This document shows positions 1 to 7,920 of a stretch of 12,252 nucleotides of DNA, piece after piece. Both the position numbers and the translations under genes were made by a program. The stretch comes from Prevotella sp. Lineage in GTDB: Bacteria > Bacteroidota > Bacteroidia > Bacteroidales > Bacteroidaceae. A model generated the notes under the pieces. That model saw only the letters and a list, made by a program, of their open reading frames with translations, was not told the origin of the DNA and ran no database searches. The stretch spans positions 1-12,252 of the forward strand of contig DMYZ01000080.1 of the NCBI GenBank assembly GCA_003483565.1, given 5' to 3'. Each line of letters begins with the position of its first letter. Positions within the stretch are counted from its first letter, which is position 1.

Positions 1-1301
1 TGAAGACATTGCGATTGCTGACGGGGGATATCTTCAGAAATGTCATTATGATCAGCAACCCTAATAATATTCCATCCCGCTTGCGGGAGGATCATCCCGA
101 TGTCGTCTTGCTTGACATGAACTTTGGACGAGGTATCAATAATGGAAATGAGGGACTGTTCTGGTTGAAGGAAATAAAGAAGGCACGACCATTTACCCGG
201 GTTGTTCTCTTTACAGCTTATGCGGATATAGATCTTGCCGTGACGGGATTGAAAGAAGGTGCCACTGATTTTATCGTGAAACCTTTTGACAATAAAAAGA
301 TGATCAAGACTTTAAAAGATGCTTATGATAAGGGAACCAGTAAGCGGGGAGCTGTTTCTGCTGAGAAACCGGACGGGGATACTTCCTCTATGTTTTGGGG
401 GACAACTGAAACTATGCTTCATCTGAAGATCCTGGTAGAGAAGGTTGCTGATACGGATGCCAATATCTTGATTACCGGTGAGAATGGTACCGGCAAGGAA
501 GTGCTGGCTAATGAGCTTCATCGCTTGTCGCAGAGACATGATCATAAATTGTTTCCCGTTGATCTGGGGGCGGTCTCGGAAACTTTGTTTGAAAGTGAAC
601 TCTTCGGGTATATGAAAGGTTCTTTTACGGATGCCAAGGTTGATAAGCCCGGCAAGTTTGAACTTGCTGCAGGAGGAACACTTTTTCTTGATGAGATCGG
701 AAATCTCTCGTATGCTCTTCAGGCTAAACTTCTGACCGTCTTGCAAAGACGATGTGTGGTCAGGGTGGGAGGCTGTCATCAGATTCCTGTTGATGTGCGT
801 ATCATCAGTGCTACTAACCGTGACCTTCAACAAATGGTAAAGGACAGCGAATTTAGGGAAGACCTCCTTTATCGTATTAATACCATTCATCTTCATTTGC
901 CGTCCCTTCGTGAGCGTAAGGAAGACATCCTGCCACTGGCACAGCGCTTCCTGATGCAGTATTCGAAACTTTACGACAAGACAGGGCTCTCGTTCAGTGA
1001 AGAGGCCAGCCATAAGATGACAAGTCTGCCTTGGTATGGCAATATCCGCGAACTCCAGCACGCTGTAGAGAAGGCCGTTATCTTGTCGGACAGTACTCGT
1101 ATCGGGGAAAATGATATAGAGGGAAACGTTTCTGGTAAGGAGGAACAGCCGACAGAAACGGCTCAGACCCTTGACGAGATGGAGAAGCAGTTGATTGCAA
1201 AGACGATCAAAGAGCAAAATGGAAATCTCTCGAATGTGGCTGCTCTGCTAGGGATATCCCGGCAGACTCTTTATAATAAGATCAAAAAATACGGTTTATA
1301 A
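1..1301 (+). CDS. Sigma-54-dependent response regulator, NtrC family (5' end cut off)
   Basis: This is an activator that, once phosphorylated, would remodel sigma-54 RNA polymerase to open target promoters. The reading frame is open to the left edge, so the true start and the first acidic residues of the receiver domain lie outside the window; the TTG at base 9 is not a credible start. Visible domains in order are the rest of the receiver (phospho-acceptor Asp at 114-116 in VVLLDMNF, then LFTAYAD and VKPFDN), the AAA+ domain (Walker A GENGTGKE at 477-500, sigma-54 contact loop GSFTDA at 618-635, Walker B around 672-701 with FLDEIG), and a C-terminal Fis-type helix-turn-helix ending in LGISRQTLYNKIKKYGL. 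The contact loop departs from the classical GAFTGA. The kinase gene follows after 26 nt, so the two are probably co-transcribed partners. The regulated genes cannot be deduced from what is visible. Confidence 0.95.
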   Translation, partial: KTLRLLTGDIFRNVIMISNPNNIPSRLREDHPDVVLLDMNFGRGINNGNEGLFWLKEIKKARPFTRVVLFTAYADIDLAVTGLKEGATDFIVKPFDNKKMIKTLKDAYDKGTSKRGAVSAEKPDGDTSSMFWGTTETMLHLKILVEKVADTDANILITGENGTGKEVLANELHRLSQRHDHKLFPVDLGAVSETLFESELFGYMKGSFTDAKVDKPGKFELAAGGTLFLDEIGNLSYALQAKLLTVLQRRCVVRVGGCHQIPVDVRIISATNRDLQQMVKDSEFREDLLYRINTIHLHLPSLRERKEDILPLAQRFLMQYSKLYDKTGLSFSEEASHKMTSLPWYGNIRELQHAVEKAVILSDSTRIGENDIEGNVSGKEEQPTETAQTLDEMEKQLIAKTIKEQNGNLSNVAALLGISRQTLYNKIKKYGL

Positions 1302-1327
1302 ATGAACTCGCTTTTTATCCATAACTT

Positions 1328-2446
1328 ATGGTTTATATCCTTTTACTAATTATAGTGGTCTTGCTGGTTGTATATTTCCGTCTTTATCATCATTACCGGC
1401 GGAATGTGGAGAAAGTAACCTTCATGTTCGATGCTCTGGAGAATGTGGACTATACCTTCCATTTTCCGGAAGATGTCAGATCCCGTGATGATGCAATGTT
1501 GAATGCGGCCTTGAATCGTATCAAGACGATTATGGAGAAATATCATACAGAAACGACGGAGCGTGAGAAATATTATGAGCTTATCATCAACTCTGTCGAT
1601 ACCGGAATAATGGTCGTCGACGGTCATGGCAATGTTCTTCAGCATAATCAGGCTGCCTTGAAGCTTCTCCGTCTCGAAGCGCTCACTCATATTGTCCAGA
1701 TTGGAGATCAGATGACTCAACTTCGTTTTTCCATTCACGAGTCATACACGGTATTGAAAGGAAAACGAGTTAAGATAGTAGCTTTTTCCGATATTAACAA
1801 TGAATTGAATAATGAGGAACTTGATGCATGGATAAAGCTTATCCGTGTTCTCACCCATGAGATCATGAATACTATTACTCCGGTTGTCTCCCTCTCGCAG
1901 GTTTTGCTGTCAAGGGTCCCTCGAGGGGAAATCCGGGAAGGATTGAATACCATAAGCTCGGCAGGTCGTGACCTTTTGCATTTCGTAGATAATTATCGAA
2001 AATTTACCCATATCCCTTCTCCGTCACCGACACTTTATTATGTGAAACCTTTTTTGGAGCGCATATCGCGTCTTTGTCTCCATACGGTAGAGGTGAGAGT
2101 AGAACCCAAAGATCTTATTGTGCAGGCAGATGAAAGTCTCATAGCGCATGTCATCACCAATCTTCTGAAGAATGCTGTAGAGGCTGGCGATGAGGCTATG
2201 GTGATAGTGATACATGCTTATACGGATGCCACGGAAGCTGTTTGTATTGATGTGACGAATAACGGGGAAATGATTTCTGATGATGTGGCGCAACATGTAT
2301 TTATTCCTTTTTTCACAACAAAGGCGACAGGCAGTGGAATCGGTCTGAGTCTTTCTAAGCAAATTATGCGGGTAAGTGGAGGCAGTCTGTCTCTTATCCG
2401 GGACAAGGAACATCATCTCACGACATTCCGTCTGCTTTTTCCTTGA
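1328..2446 (+). CDS. Membrane sensor histidine kinase, NtrY-like, partner of the upstream regulator
   Basis: This 372-residue kinase probably phosphorylates the sigma-54 regulator just upstream. One hydrophobic segment covers residues 2-17 and is followed by the basic stretch RLYHHYRRN, so the protein is membrane-anchored with almost no external part. A PAS-like region (about residues 63-150, with INSVDTGIMVVDGHGNVLQHN) is followed by the H-box RVLTHEIMNTITP with the phospho-acceptor His177, the N-box NLLKNAVEAGD (about 277-287) and the ATP-lid glycine motif TKATGSGIGLSLS (about 332-344). An in-frame TAA at 1322-1324 sits just before ATG 1328, so no longer N-terminus is possible in this frame. 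Lack of a large external domain suggests it senses a membrane or internal signal. It converges with the sulfatase maturase gene, leaving only 6 bp between the stop codons. Confidence 0.93.
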   Translation: MVYILLLIIVVLLVVYFRLYHHYRRNVEKVTFMFDALENVDYTFHFPEDVRSRDDAMLNAALNRIKTIMEKYHTETTEREKYYELIINSVDTGIMVVDGHGNVLQHNQAALKLLRLEALTHIVQIGDQMTQLRFSIHESYTVLKGKRVKIVAFSDINNELNNEELDAWIKLIRVLTHEIMNTITPVVSLSQVLLSRVPRGEIREGLNTISSAGRDLLHFVDNYRKFTHIPSPSPTLYYVKPFLERISRLCLHTVEVRVEPKDLIVQADESLIAHVITNLLKNAVEAGDEAMVIVIHAYTDATEAVCIDVTNNGEMISDDVAQHVFIPFFTTKATGSGIGLSLSKQIMRVSGGSLSLIRDKEHHLTTFRLLFP

Positions 2447-2452
2447 AACAGA

Positions 2453-3715
2453 TTATAGAGAGGATTGCTGCCTGATTCTCTCTACTTCTTTCATGATATT
2501 GGCTGGTGGCCGCCCGTTTTCGTATTCTTGTTTCATGAAATCCATGTAAGGAGCTACATGATTAAAAAACTGTCTGTAACCTGTGCAGAGATAGTTGAGT
2601 CCCGGTTCGTTTTCTGCGACTTTGACGAATCGGTTCTTTGGGCATTCACCGTTGCAGGCAAATTTCCATTTACATTCCATACATTGGTGTGGCAGCAGCT
2701 GCTTGATATCGCCGAATTGTTTCTGTTGCTGTCCGTAAAGCATTTCTACTAGAGTATGATCATGGATATTTCCTAATTTGAATTCCGGGAAAACAAAGTG
2801 GTCGCACGAATAGACATCCCCGTTAAATTCCATGCAGGCAGCGTGTCCGCATCTTTTCCCAAGGGTACAGATGCCGGGAGCTTCACCGACCCAGTTAGCC
2901 AGGGTAGCATCAAATAACTGGATATAATAAGTACCCACATCGTGTTTCACCCATTCATCGAAAAGAGCACAGAGAAAGTCACCCCATTGTTTCGGTGATA
3001 TAGAAAAATCTGCCAGTGGAGCATTCGTATCAAGCATATTGGCCAGATGCCTTTGCGCAGCCTGGGGCTCATCAGGGTTCGTGGCATTCGGATACTTTAC
3101 GATACGCTCTACGATAGGGGAAAACTGGATATAATGGGCACCCAGATCCTTGAAAAATTGATAGAATTCAAGAGGATAGTCAGCATTGAATTCATTGACA
3201 ACTGCCATAGCGTTCCACTCCACGTTCCATTTCTTTAATAACCGTATTCCTTGCATCACCTTCAGCCAGGAAGGATGACGGGTTCGGGTTTTTCGGAATT
3301 CATCGTGAAACTCCTGTGGCCCGTCGATAGAGATACCTACAAGGAAGCCGTTGTCATGGAAAAACTCGCACCATTCATCTGTAAGCAAGGTCCCGTTTGT
3401 CTGAATGACGTTGTCTATTTGCCGTCCCTCTGCATATTTGCGTTGTAATTCGAGAGCTTTTTTATAGAAGGAGAGCGGACGCATAAGCGGTTCACCTCCA
3501 TGCCATGTGAATAGAACTTGATTCATGGTCTGTGCCATAATATATTCACGGGTGAATAATTCCAGCATCTCGTCGGTCATGATCTGATGGGAATAGTCGG
3601 GGTATAGTTTCGATTTTTCCAGGTAATAGCAGTATTCACAGGCAAGGTTACAGTGAGAGCCTGCGGGTTTCAGCATGACATATAGAGGATGAGAAAAGGG
3701 CGAAATTGTTGTCAT
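2453..3715 (-). CDS. Anaerobic sulfatase-maturating enzyme (anSME), radical SAM/SPASM protein
   Basis: This cytoplasmic enzyme oxidises the active-site Ser or Cys of a sulfatase to formylglycine without oxygen, using S-adenosylmethionine and three [4Fe-4S] clusters. The radical-SAM signature is C22-NLA-C26-EY-C29. It is followed by the family stretches FTWHGGEPLMRP, IQTNGTLL and GISIDGPQEFHDE. The C-terminal SPASM region starts near C283 and continues through SCDHFVFPEFKLGNIHD, CMECKWKFACNGECPKNRF and LCTGY, supplying the cysteines for the two auxiliary clusters. Asp305 in SCDHF aligns, from memory of the family, with the proposed catalytic base. At 420 residues it has a normal length. The closest protein I recall is the Bacteroides thetaiotaomicron enzyme linked to chuR. 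The gene starts 14 nt after the HTCS stop, so the two probably share a transcript. A sulfatase with a serine-type site lies beyond the HTCS gene, a fitting substrate. Confidence 0.95.
   Translation of the reverse strand: MTTISPFSHPLYVMLKPAGSHCNLACEYCYYLEKSKLYPDYSHQIMTDEMLELFTREYIMAQTMNQVLFTWHGGEPLMRPLSFYKKALELQRKYAEGRQIDNVIQTNGTLLTDEWCEFFHDNGFLVGISIDGPQEFHDEFRKTRTRHPSWLKVMQGIRLLKKWNVEWNAMAVVNEFNADYPLEFYQFFKDLGAHYIQFSPIVERIVKYPNATNPDEPQAAQRHLANMLDTNAPLADFSISPKQWGDFLCALFDEWVKHDVGTYYIQLFDATLANWVGEAPGICTLGKRCGHAACMEFNGDVYSCDHFVFPEFKLGNIHDHTLVEMLYGQQQKQFGDIKQLLPHQCMECKWKFACNGECPKNRFVKVAENEPGLNYLCTGYRQFFNHVAPYMDFMKQEYENGRPPANIMKEVERIRQQSSL
2456..2484. terminator. Hairpin at the convergent 3' ends (possible two-way terminator)
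   Basis: TAGAGAG (2456-2462) pairs perfectly with CTCTCTA (2478-2484), and the stem extends inward through a G-T wobble and two A-T pairs. It lies inside the last codons of the minus-strand maturase gene and just past the stop of the plus-strand kinase gene. No clear run of T follows on either strand, so an intrinsic terminator is possible but not well supported. It could also protect the 3' end of the transcript. Confidence 0.35.
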
Positions 3716-3729
3716 ATTTTTTCGTTTTA

Positions 3730-6700
3730 TTATTTATATTCACTAGGTGAGATACCAAATTGTTTCTTAAATATGGTGGAGAAATAAGATAAGTTATTAA
3801 ATCCGGTTTGCATGGCAGCTTCAGATACATTACATTTCCCTTCCCGTAACAGTTTTGCGGCACGGTTTAGTTTATAGGTGCGGAAAAAGGCGCTTGGTGT
3901 CATGTCTGTAAGTTGTTTTATCTTATAATTAAATTTTGTGCGACTTACGTGCATTTCGTTACATACGGATGGAATATTGATGTTCTCCATGGTTAATTGC
4001 TGTTCCATGAGAGTATAAACTTCGTCCATAAATTTCCGGTCTTGTGGTGACAGGGTGTCTGACACGATTTGAGCAGACGTATTTTCACGCAATTGTTTTC
4101 GGACTTCATTCATATTTTGCATTTGCGATCTTACAAGGGCCTTCAGCATGTCCGGATCAAAGGGCTTTACGATATAAGCGATTGCTCCGACATTCAGTCC
4201 TTCTATCTGTTCCCGGATATTGCTCTTGGCAGAAATTAAAACGATAGGAATATGGGAATAGTTCATGTCTTCTTTTAGTATGCGGCAGAAATCAAGACCA
4301 CTGATCTCGTTCATTATTACATCACTGAGAATAATGTCAGGTTGATGATTTCTTAAATATTCTAAGGCTGATTCCGCACTGTATACACTTCTCACCTGGT
4401 ATATATTGTCAAAGATAGAGGCGATATATAAGGCCAGGTCTGTATCATCATCGACCACAAGCATAGTAGGTCTCAAGCCTGTAATATCTTCATTAGGTTT
4501 TTTGAATTTTTCGAAATTAATATGAGGAAGAGGCTCGTGAATGGAAGATTTTACAGGTTTCTTTCTTTTTTCAGAGTCAGAGTATACGTCATTATTTGGT
4601 AATAATAAAGAGAATACCACTCCTCCGTTTGGTACATTTGATGCGGAAATACTACCATGGTGTAATTTTACAAGTTGTTTTACATAATATAGTCCGAGAC
4701 CGGTTCCAAAACCATAGTTATGATTTTCGTTAATTTCTTTTACCTGATAATAACGTGCAAAAACATAAGGTAGTTTATCTTCGGGGATATGCTTTCCATT
4801 ATTAAAGATAGAGAATGAAATTTTTTGGTCTTTTGCCAGCTGGCATATCATATTGATTTCTCCTCCGTCTGGAGTATGTTTAAGGGCGTTGGTGAAAAGA
4901 TTGCCCATGATCTTAGCAATCTTATCCTTGTCGATCCATAAGAGCCGGGGGGAGTCCATTCCCACTCCGTTCACTTGAATATGGTGATAGAAAGCCGTTT
5001 CTTTTAAAATATCTATTTGTATACGTGCAATTTCTGAGAAATCGCAAAGTTCTACCTGAAGTTTGAGAACATCGTCTTCCAGTTTGTTGAAATCAAGCAT
5101 CTGGTCAATGAGTTGCAGCATACGTCTCACGCTCAGAGAGACGATATTAAGGCTGTGGCGTGTGCTAGCTGGTAGCGAATGATCGCGTTGCATGGATAAT
5201 ATAGGACCGGCAATCATGGTCAGTGGATTGCGGAATTCATGACTTACATTGGCAAAGAACTGCTGGTTCATTTTGTTTGAACGTTTTTCCTGTTTGTTTT
5301 CATGGTCTTTGACAGCTAATTCTAATTTGTTGGCACGATTTTTTAGATAGAGAGTATTAATATAATAAATGATTAGAATTATAAGTACAAGATAGGAATA
5401 AAGAGCTTGCCATGACAACCATATAGGGGGAAGAATATGAATGGAAAGAGTGAAATCTTTTCTTCTTCCATTGTTTCCTGCAATATGAATGCGGAGTGTA
5501 TATTTCCCTGGCTGTAAATTAGGGTATGATACGATAAGATTGCTGGGTACAGGATGCCATTGCTTATCGACATTTTCTAACATAATACTGTATATGGGGC
5601 AGAGGGCTCGCTGGGGGGAAGACTGGCTTAATAAGAACTGTAAATCATTGTGGTTATGGGATAAGGTTAACAGACCTCCATTTACCAGAGGTCTTTCTGG
5701 AACCAGTTCATGCCCGGCATCAGTTGTTATTTCAATGTTTTCTAGGAGCAGGGGTGATTTGTGGGGGACAATATGTTGGCTGGGAAAAAGTTGGCAACCT
5801 TCATAGGTTCCTATTGCACAAGTGTTGTCAGGTAGCAAGACCATACTCTCAGTATTGATAGGAGCATTGTTTTCACCTCTATTTACAAGCATGGTATTGA
5901 AACTGTATTTGCCGGGGCCTTCTGGCAGACAAATATATTGTTGCTCTTCTGTCGTAATATGGAGTATCCCTTTGGGATCAACGAGAATGTTAGTAATACC
6001 CTGTTCCTGTATACCTGTTGAGATCTTCTTCATAGTTTTTCGGGTTATAGAAGCGAGTAAAACTCCATGATTCTGGGTTCCTATCCATAGATTGTTCTGA
6101 ATATCCACGTAAGAGCAATTTATAAGTATGTTTTTCAAATCAGCATTGCTTCTCCATTTAATAGGGGCAATTTTAAGTCCGGGCAAAGAAAGTATTGCCG
6201 CATTGCCATTTTTACAAAGTAGTAAGACCTTCTGTGACCCTGCCGGAAATAGTTTTGTATCTTCATCATATCCGCTGATGTTTATATTTAATGTATGATA
6301 GTGTGATTCACCTTCAACGTAATAATAAATTTTCCCTATATCGGAAGTCATGAATACGGTGTCCCCTAAAGCCATGGCATGGCCTAAAGCAGAACCGGGA
6401 TTGAATACTTTTTCATCTTTCAGATATTTACCTTTTTGCTGGCATAGCGCGAACCGTACATTTGTCATTAAAAAATAGTGATGATAATCTAAGGGTATTA
6501 TTATTCTAAGGTCTTGCCTGAACTGCGGACTGTCATAAAAAATATGATCTAAAGGCAAGGTCGTAAATTGTCTTTTTGTAAAGTCATATAAAAATATATC
6601 TTTATCAACGGCTCCCCATAGCATACCATTCCCCAAGGTTATTTTGCTTACATTTTTATTTTTTGTTCTGTCAACAATCTTATTTTTGTTTAGAATGCGA

Positions 6701-7704
6701 AGGGCATAGTTTTCTGGAGATACGATGTCTATTCCCATATTACGGAAACCAATATAGAAAGTGCCATCAGAATCTTTTCTTAAAGTGGATATCTGTTCAT
6801 CGTTATGTGATAAAGGAAACTCCAGAACAGATATTTTCTTTATTTTTCCAGTGAGAGGATAAAAGCGGTAAAGTCCCTTTTTATGGCTTTGTATGAGCAA
6901 CGATCCATAGGATTCTTTTAGCATAATCCAAGGTAATATGGGGATGCTTTTAGGGTAATTGTAAATTATTTCCCCTAAATTCTTATCCAGACAACAAATA
7001 TTCTGCCCTTGTGAAATCCATAATCTTTTGCCATCTTCTGCGACAGAACATATGTTGGTGTACTTTGTCTTGTTTTGTTGAATGATTTTTTGGAGATGCC
7101 CTTTATTGTTATAATGACGGATAAAACGTGGAGCAATCAGCCATAGGCCTCCGGTTTGGTCCGGGGTGATTTTGTATTGTGAATACATCCATTTTGCATG
7201 TTGAGGCTTTATGGTCACAAACAGGGAAGGATGATTTTGGCTGATACGGTATATCTTGTTGTCAGCAATAATTGCTATACTCTTGTCTGCCAGTTCGCAA
7301 ACTTGTGTGATACCATATTCCAGGTGCGGAAAAAAATATCGGTGGAAATGGCAATTGCCTTCATAACGTGCCAGCCCTTTATTCGTAGCTACCCAGATTT
7401 GTTCCTTGCTGTCTTTGAATAAATCAAAAATAGTATTTCCGGGTAATGTAGTGGAATCATCCATATTGGCAAATAATTGTATATAGCGTTGACCTCTTGA
7501 AATGTTGAGCCCGGAATTCGTCCCTATCCAAAGTTGGCCCTTGGCATCTTTTACAAAGGCTTTCACATCATTGGAAGTAAGAGTGTTAGATAAAGTATAG
7601 GTTCCCATTTTATGAAGTATTGTGGGATGCCTTAAGTAAGTTGCTGCCATAGATGCTATGACAGCAATTTGAATAATAATAACAGTTAGACGTGAGTATT
7701 TCAC
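3730..7704 (-). CDS. Hybrid two-component system (HTCS) sensor-kinase-regulator
   Basis: This 1324-residue one-protein signalling system detects a periplasmic ligand, usually a glycan fragment, and controls transcription directly. An N-terminal hydrophobic segment (about residues 7-24) is followed by a long periplasmic propeller with Reg_prop-like repeats (GQLWIGTNSGL at 56-66, EQIWVATNKGL at 101-111, NLWIGTQNHGV further on) and a Y_Y_Y-like domain ending near 760. A membrane helix spans about 769-788. The cytoplasmic part has the H-box FANVSHEFRNPL with His822, N-box NLFTNALKH (about 933-941), GFGTGLGLYY (about 997), a receiver domain with DDD from 1085, phospho-Asp1128 and Lys1180, and an AraC-type DNA-binding domain up to the end (about 1240-1324). 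Every catalytic residue looks intact. The start is GTG: a TAG stop lies six codons upstream and the hydrophobic segment begins right after it. It is transcribed away from the sulfatase and leads into the maturase gene. The ligand is unknown; a sulfated host glycan is an inference from context. Confidence 0.96.
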   Translation of the reverse strand: MKYSRLTVIIIQIAVIASMAATYLRHPTILHKMGTYTLSNTLTSNDVKAFVKDAKGQLWIGTNSGLNISRGQRYIQLFANMDDSTTLPGNTIFDLFKDSKEQIWVATNKGLARYEGNCHFHRYFFPHLEYGITQVCELADKSIAIIADNKIYRISQNHPSLFVTIKPQHAKWMYSQYKITPDQTGGLWLIAPRFIRHYNNKGHLQKIIQQNKTKYTNICSVAEDGKRLWISQGQNICCLDKNLGEIIYNYPKSIPILPWIMLKESYGSLLIQSHKKGLYRFYPLTGKIKKISVLEFPLSHNDEQISTLRKDSDGTFYIGFRNMGIDIVSPENYALRILNKNKIVDRTKNKNVSKITLGNGMLWGAVDKDIFLYDFTKRQFTTLPLDHIFYDSPQFRQDLRIIIPLDYHHYFLMTNVRFALCQQKGKYLKDEKVFNPGSALGHAMALGDTVFMTSDIGKIYYYVEGESHYHTLNINISGYDEDTKLFPAGSQKVLLLCKNGNAAILSLPGLKIAPIKWRSNADLKNILINCSYVDIQNNLWIGTQNHGVLLASITRKTMKKISTGIQEQGITNILVDPKGILHITTEEQQYICLPEGPGKYSFNTMLVNRGENNAPINTESMVLLPDNTCAIGTYEGCQLFPSQHIVPHKSPLLLENIEITTDAGHELVPERPLVNGGLLTLSHNHNDLQFLLSQSSPQRALCPIYSIMLENVDKQWHPVPSNLIVSYPNLQPGKYTLRIHIAGNNGRRKDFTLSIHILPPIWLSWQALYSYLVLIILIIYYINTLYLKNRANKLELAVKDHENKQEKRSNKMNQQFFANVSHEFRNPLTMIAGPILSMQRDHSLPASTRHSLNIVSLSVRRMLQLIDQMLDFNKLEDDVLKLQVELCDFSEIARIQIDILKETAFYHHIQVNGVGMDSPRLLWIDKDKIAKIMGNLFTNALKHTPDGGEINMICQLAKDQKISFSIFNNGKHIPEDKLPYVFARYYQVKEINENHNYGFGTGLGLYYVKQLVKLHHGSISASNVPNGGVVFSLLLPNNDVYSDSEKRKKPVKSSIHEPLPHINFEKFKKPNEDITGLRPTMLVVDDDTDLALYIASIFDNIYQVRSVYSAESALEYLRNHQPDIILSDVIMNEISGLDFCRILKEDMNYSHIPIVLISAKSNIREQIEGLNVGAIAYIVKPFDPDMLKALVRSQMQNMNEVRKQLRENTSAQIVSDTLSPQDRKFMDEVYTLMEQQLTMENINIPSVCNEMHVSRTKFNYKIKQLTDMTPSAFFRTYKLNRAAKLLREGKCNVSEAAMQTGFNNLSYFSTIFKKQFGISPSEYK

Positions 7705-7731
7705 TTTTTTCAGGTTCAGCTATTGTATATT

Positions 7732-7740
7732 GCAAATATA
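7732..7740 (-). promoter_or_regulatory. -7 promoter box for the HTCS-anSME operon
   Basis: Read on the minus strand, TATATTTGC matches the Bacteroides -7 consensus TAnnTTTG with the favoured following pyrimidine. It would give a leader of roughly 20-25 nt before the GTG start at 7704. No TTTG or TTG stands about 20 bp upstream where a -33 box belongs, which suggests a weak or activator-dependent promoter. Confidence 0.5.
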
Positions 7741-7741
7741 A

Positions 7742-7864
7742 TCAAAATATAACTTATATCTTGTTTTTATTGAATAAAATAGTCAAGCCTTCAAAATATT
7801 AAAAGTTTTTGAAAGAAAACAACAATTCTTTGTAAGGAATCAAAAGTACTATTCTTTATTTTGA
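7742..7864. promoter_or_regulatory. Candidate operator region with three TATTTTGA boxes between HTCS and sulfatase genes
   Basis: The 216-bp gap between the divergent genes has three copies of TATTTTGA: minus strand at 7742-7749, minus strand at 7791-7798 and plus strand at 7857-7864. The two outer copies each lie 5-6 bp upstream of the TTTGC of the -7 box that faces the same way, so both promoters have the same local architecture. The middle copy shares a 9-bp direct repeat (TCAAAATAT) with the first. A binding site for the AraC-type domain of the neighbouring HTCS is one reading. The region is very AT-rich, so chance repetition is a real alternative. Confidence 0.35.
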
Positions 7865-7866
7865 AA

Positions 7867-7875
7867 TATCTTTGC
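7867..7875 (+). promoter_or_regulatory. -7 promoter box for the sulfatase gene
   Basis: TATCTTTGC is an exact match to TAnnTTTG plus pyrimidine. Transcription starting a few bases downstream would give a leader of about 40 nt before ATG 7921. There is no good -33 box at the expected distance, consistent with a need for an activator. The box lies inside the TTG-initiated extension of the reading frame, which argues against that longer start. Confidence 0.5.
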
Positions 7876-7920
7876 AAATGGTATTTAATAAAAGCATTAC
7901 AATCTAATAATACATATTTT

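Noticed and set aside
9..120. TTG at base 9 as a real start of the response regulator
   Set aside because: The frame is open to the window edge and the receiver domain lacks its first strand and acidic pocket, so the gene begins upstream.
312..1217. Open frame of 301 codons on the minus strand
   Set aside because: It lies wholly inside the sigma-54 regulator gene, which has complete domain motifs; the antisense translation shows no family pattern.
4056..4064. A perfect TGTCTGACA in the HTCS coding region, and a partial copy at 9606-9613 after the sulfatase gene
   Set aside because: The first encodes a normal Ser-Asp-Thr stretch and the second lacks the full dyad; isolated single copies far from promoters are more likely chance than operators.
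7861..7920. Longer sulfatase start at TTG 7861
   Set aside because: It would place the -7 box inside the coding region and put 20 extra residues before an otherwise normal signal peptide; ATG 7921 is better.
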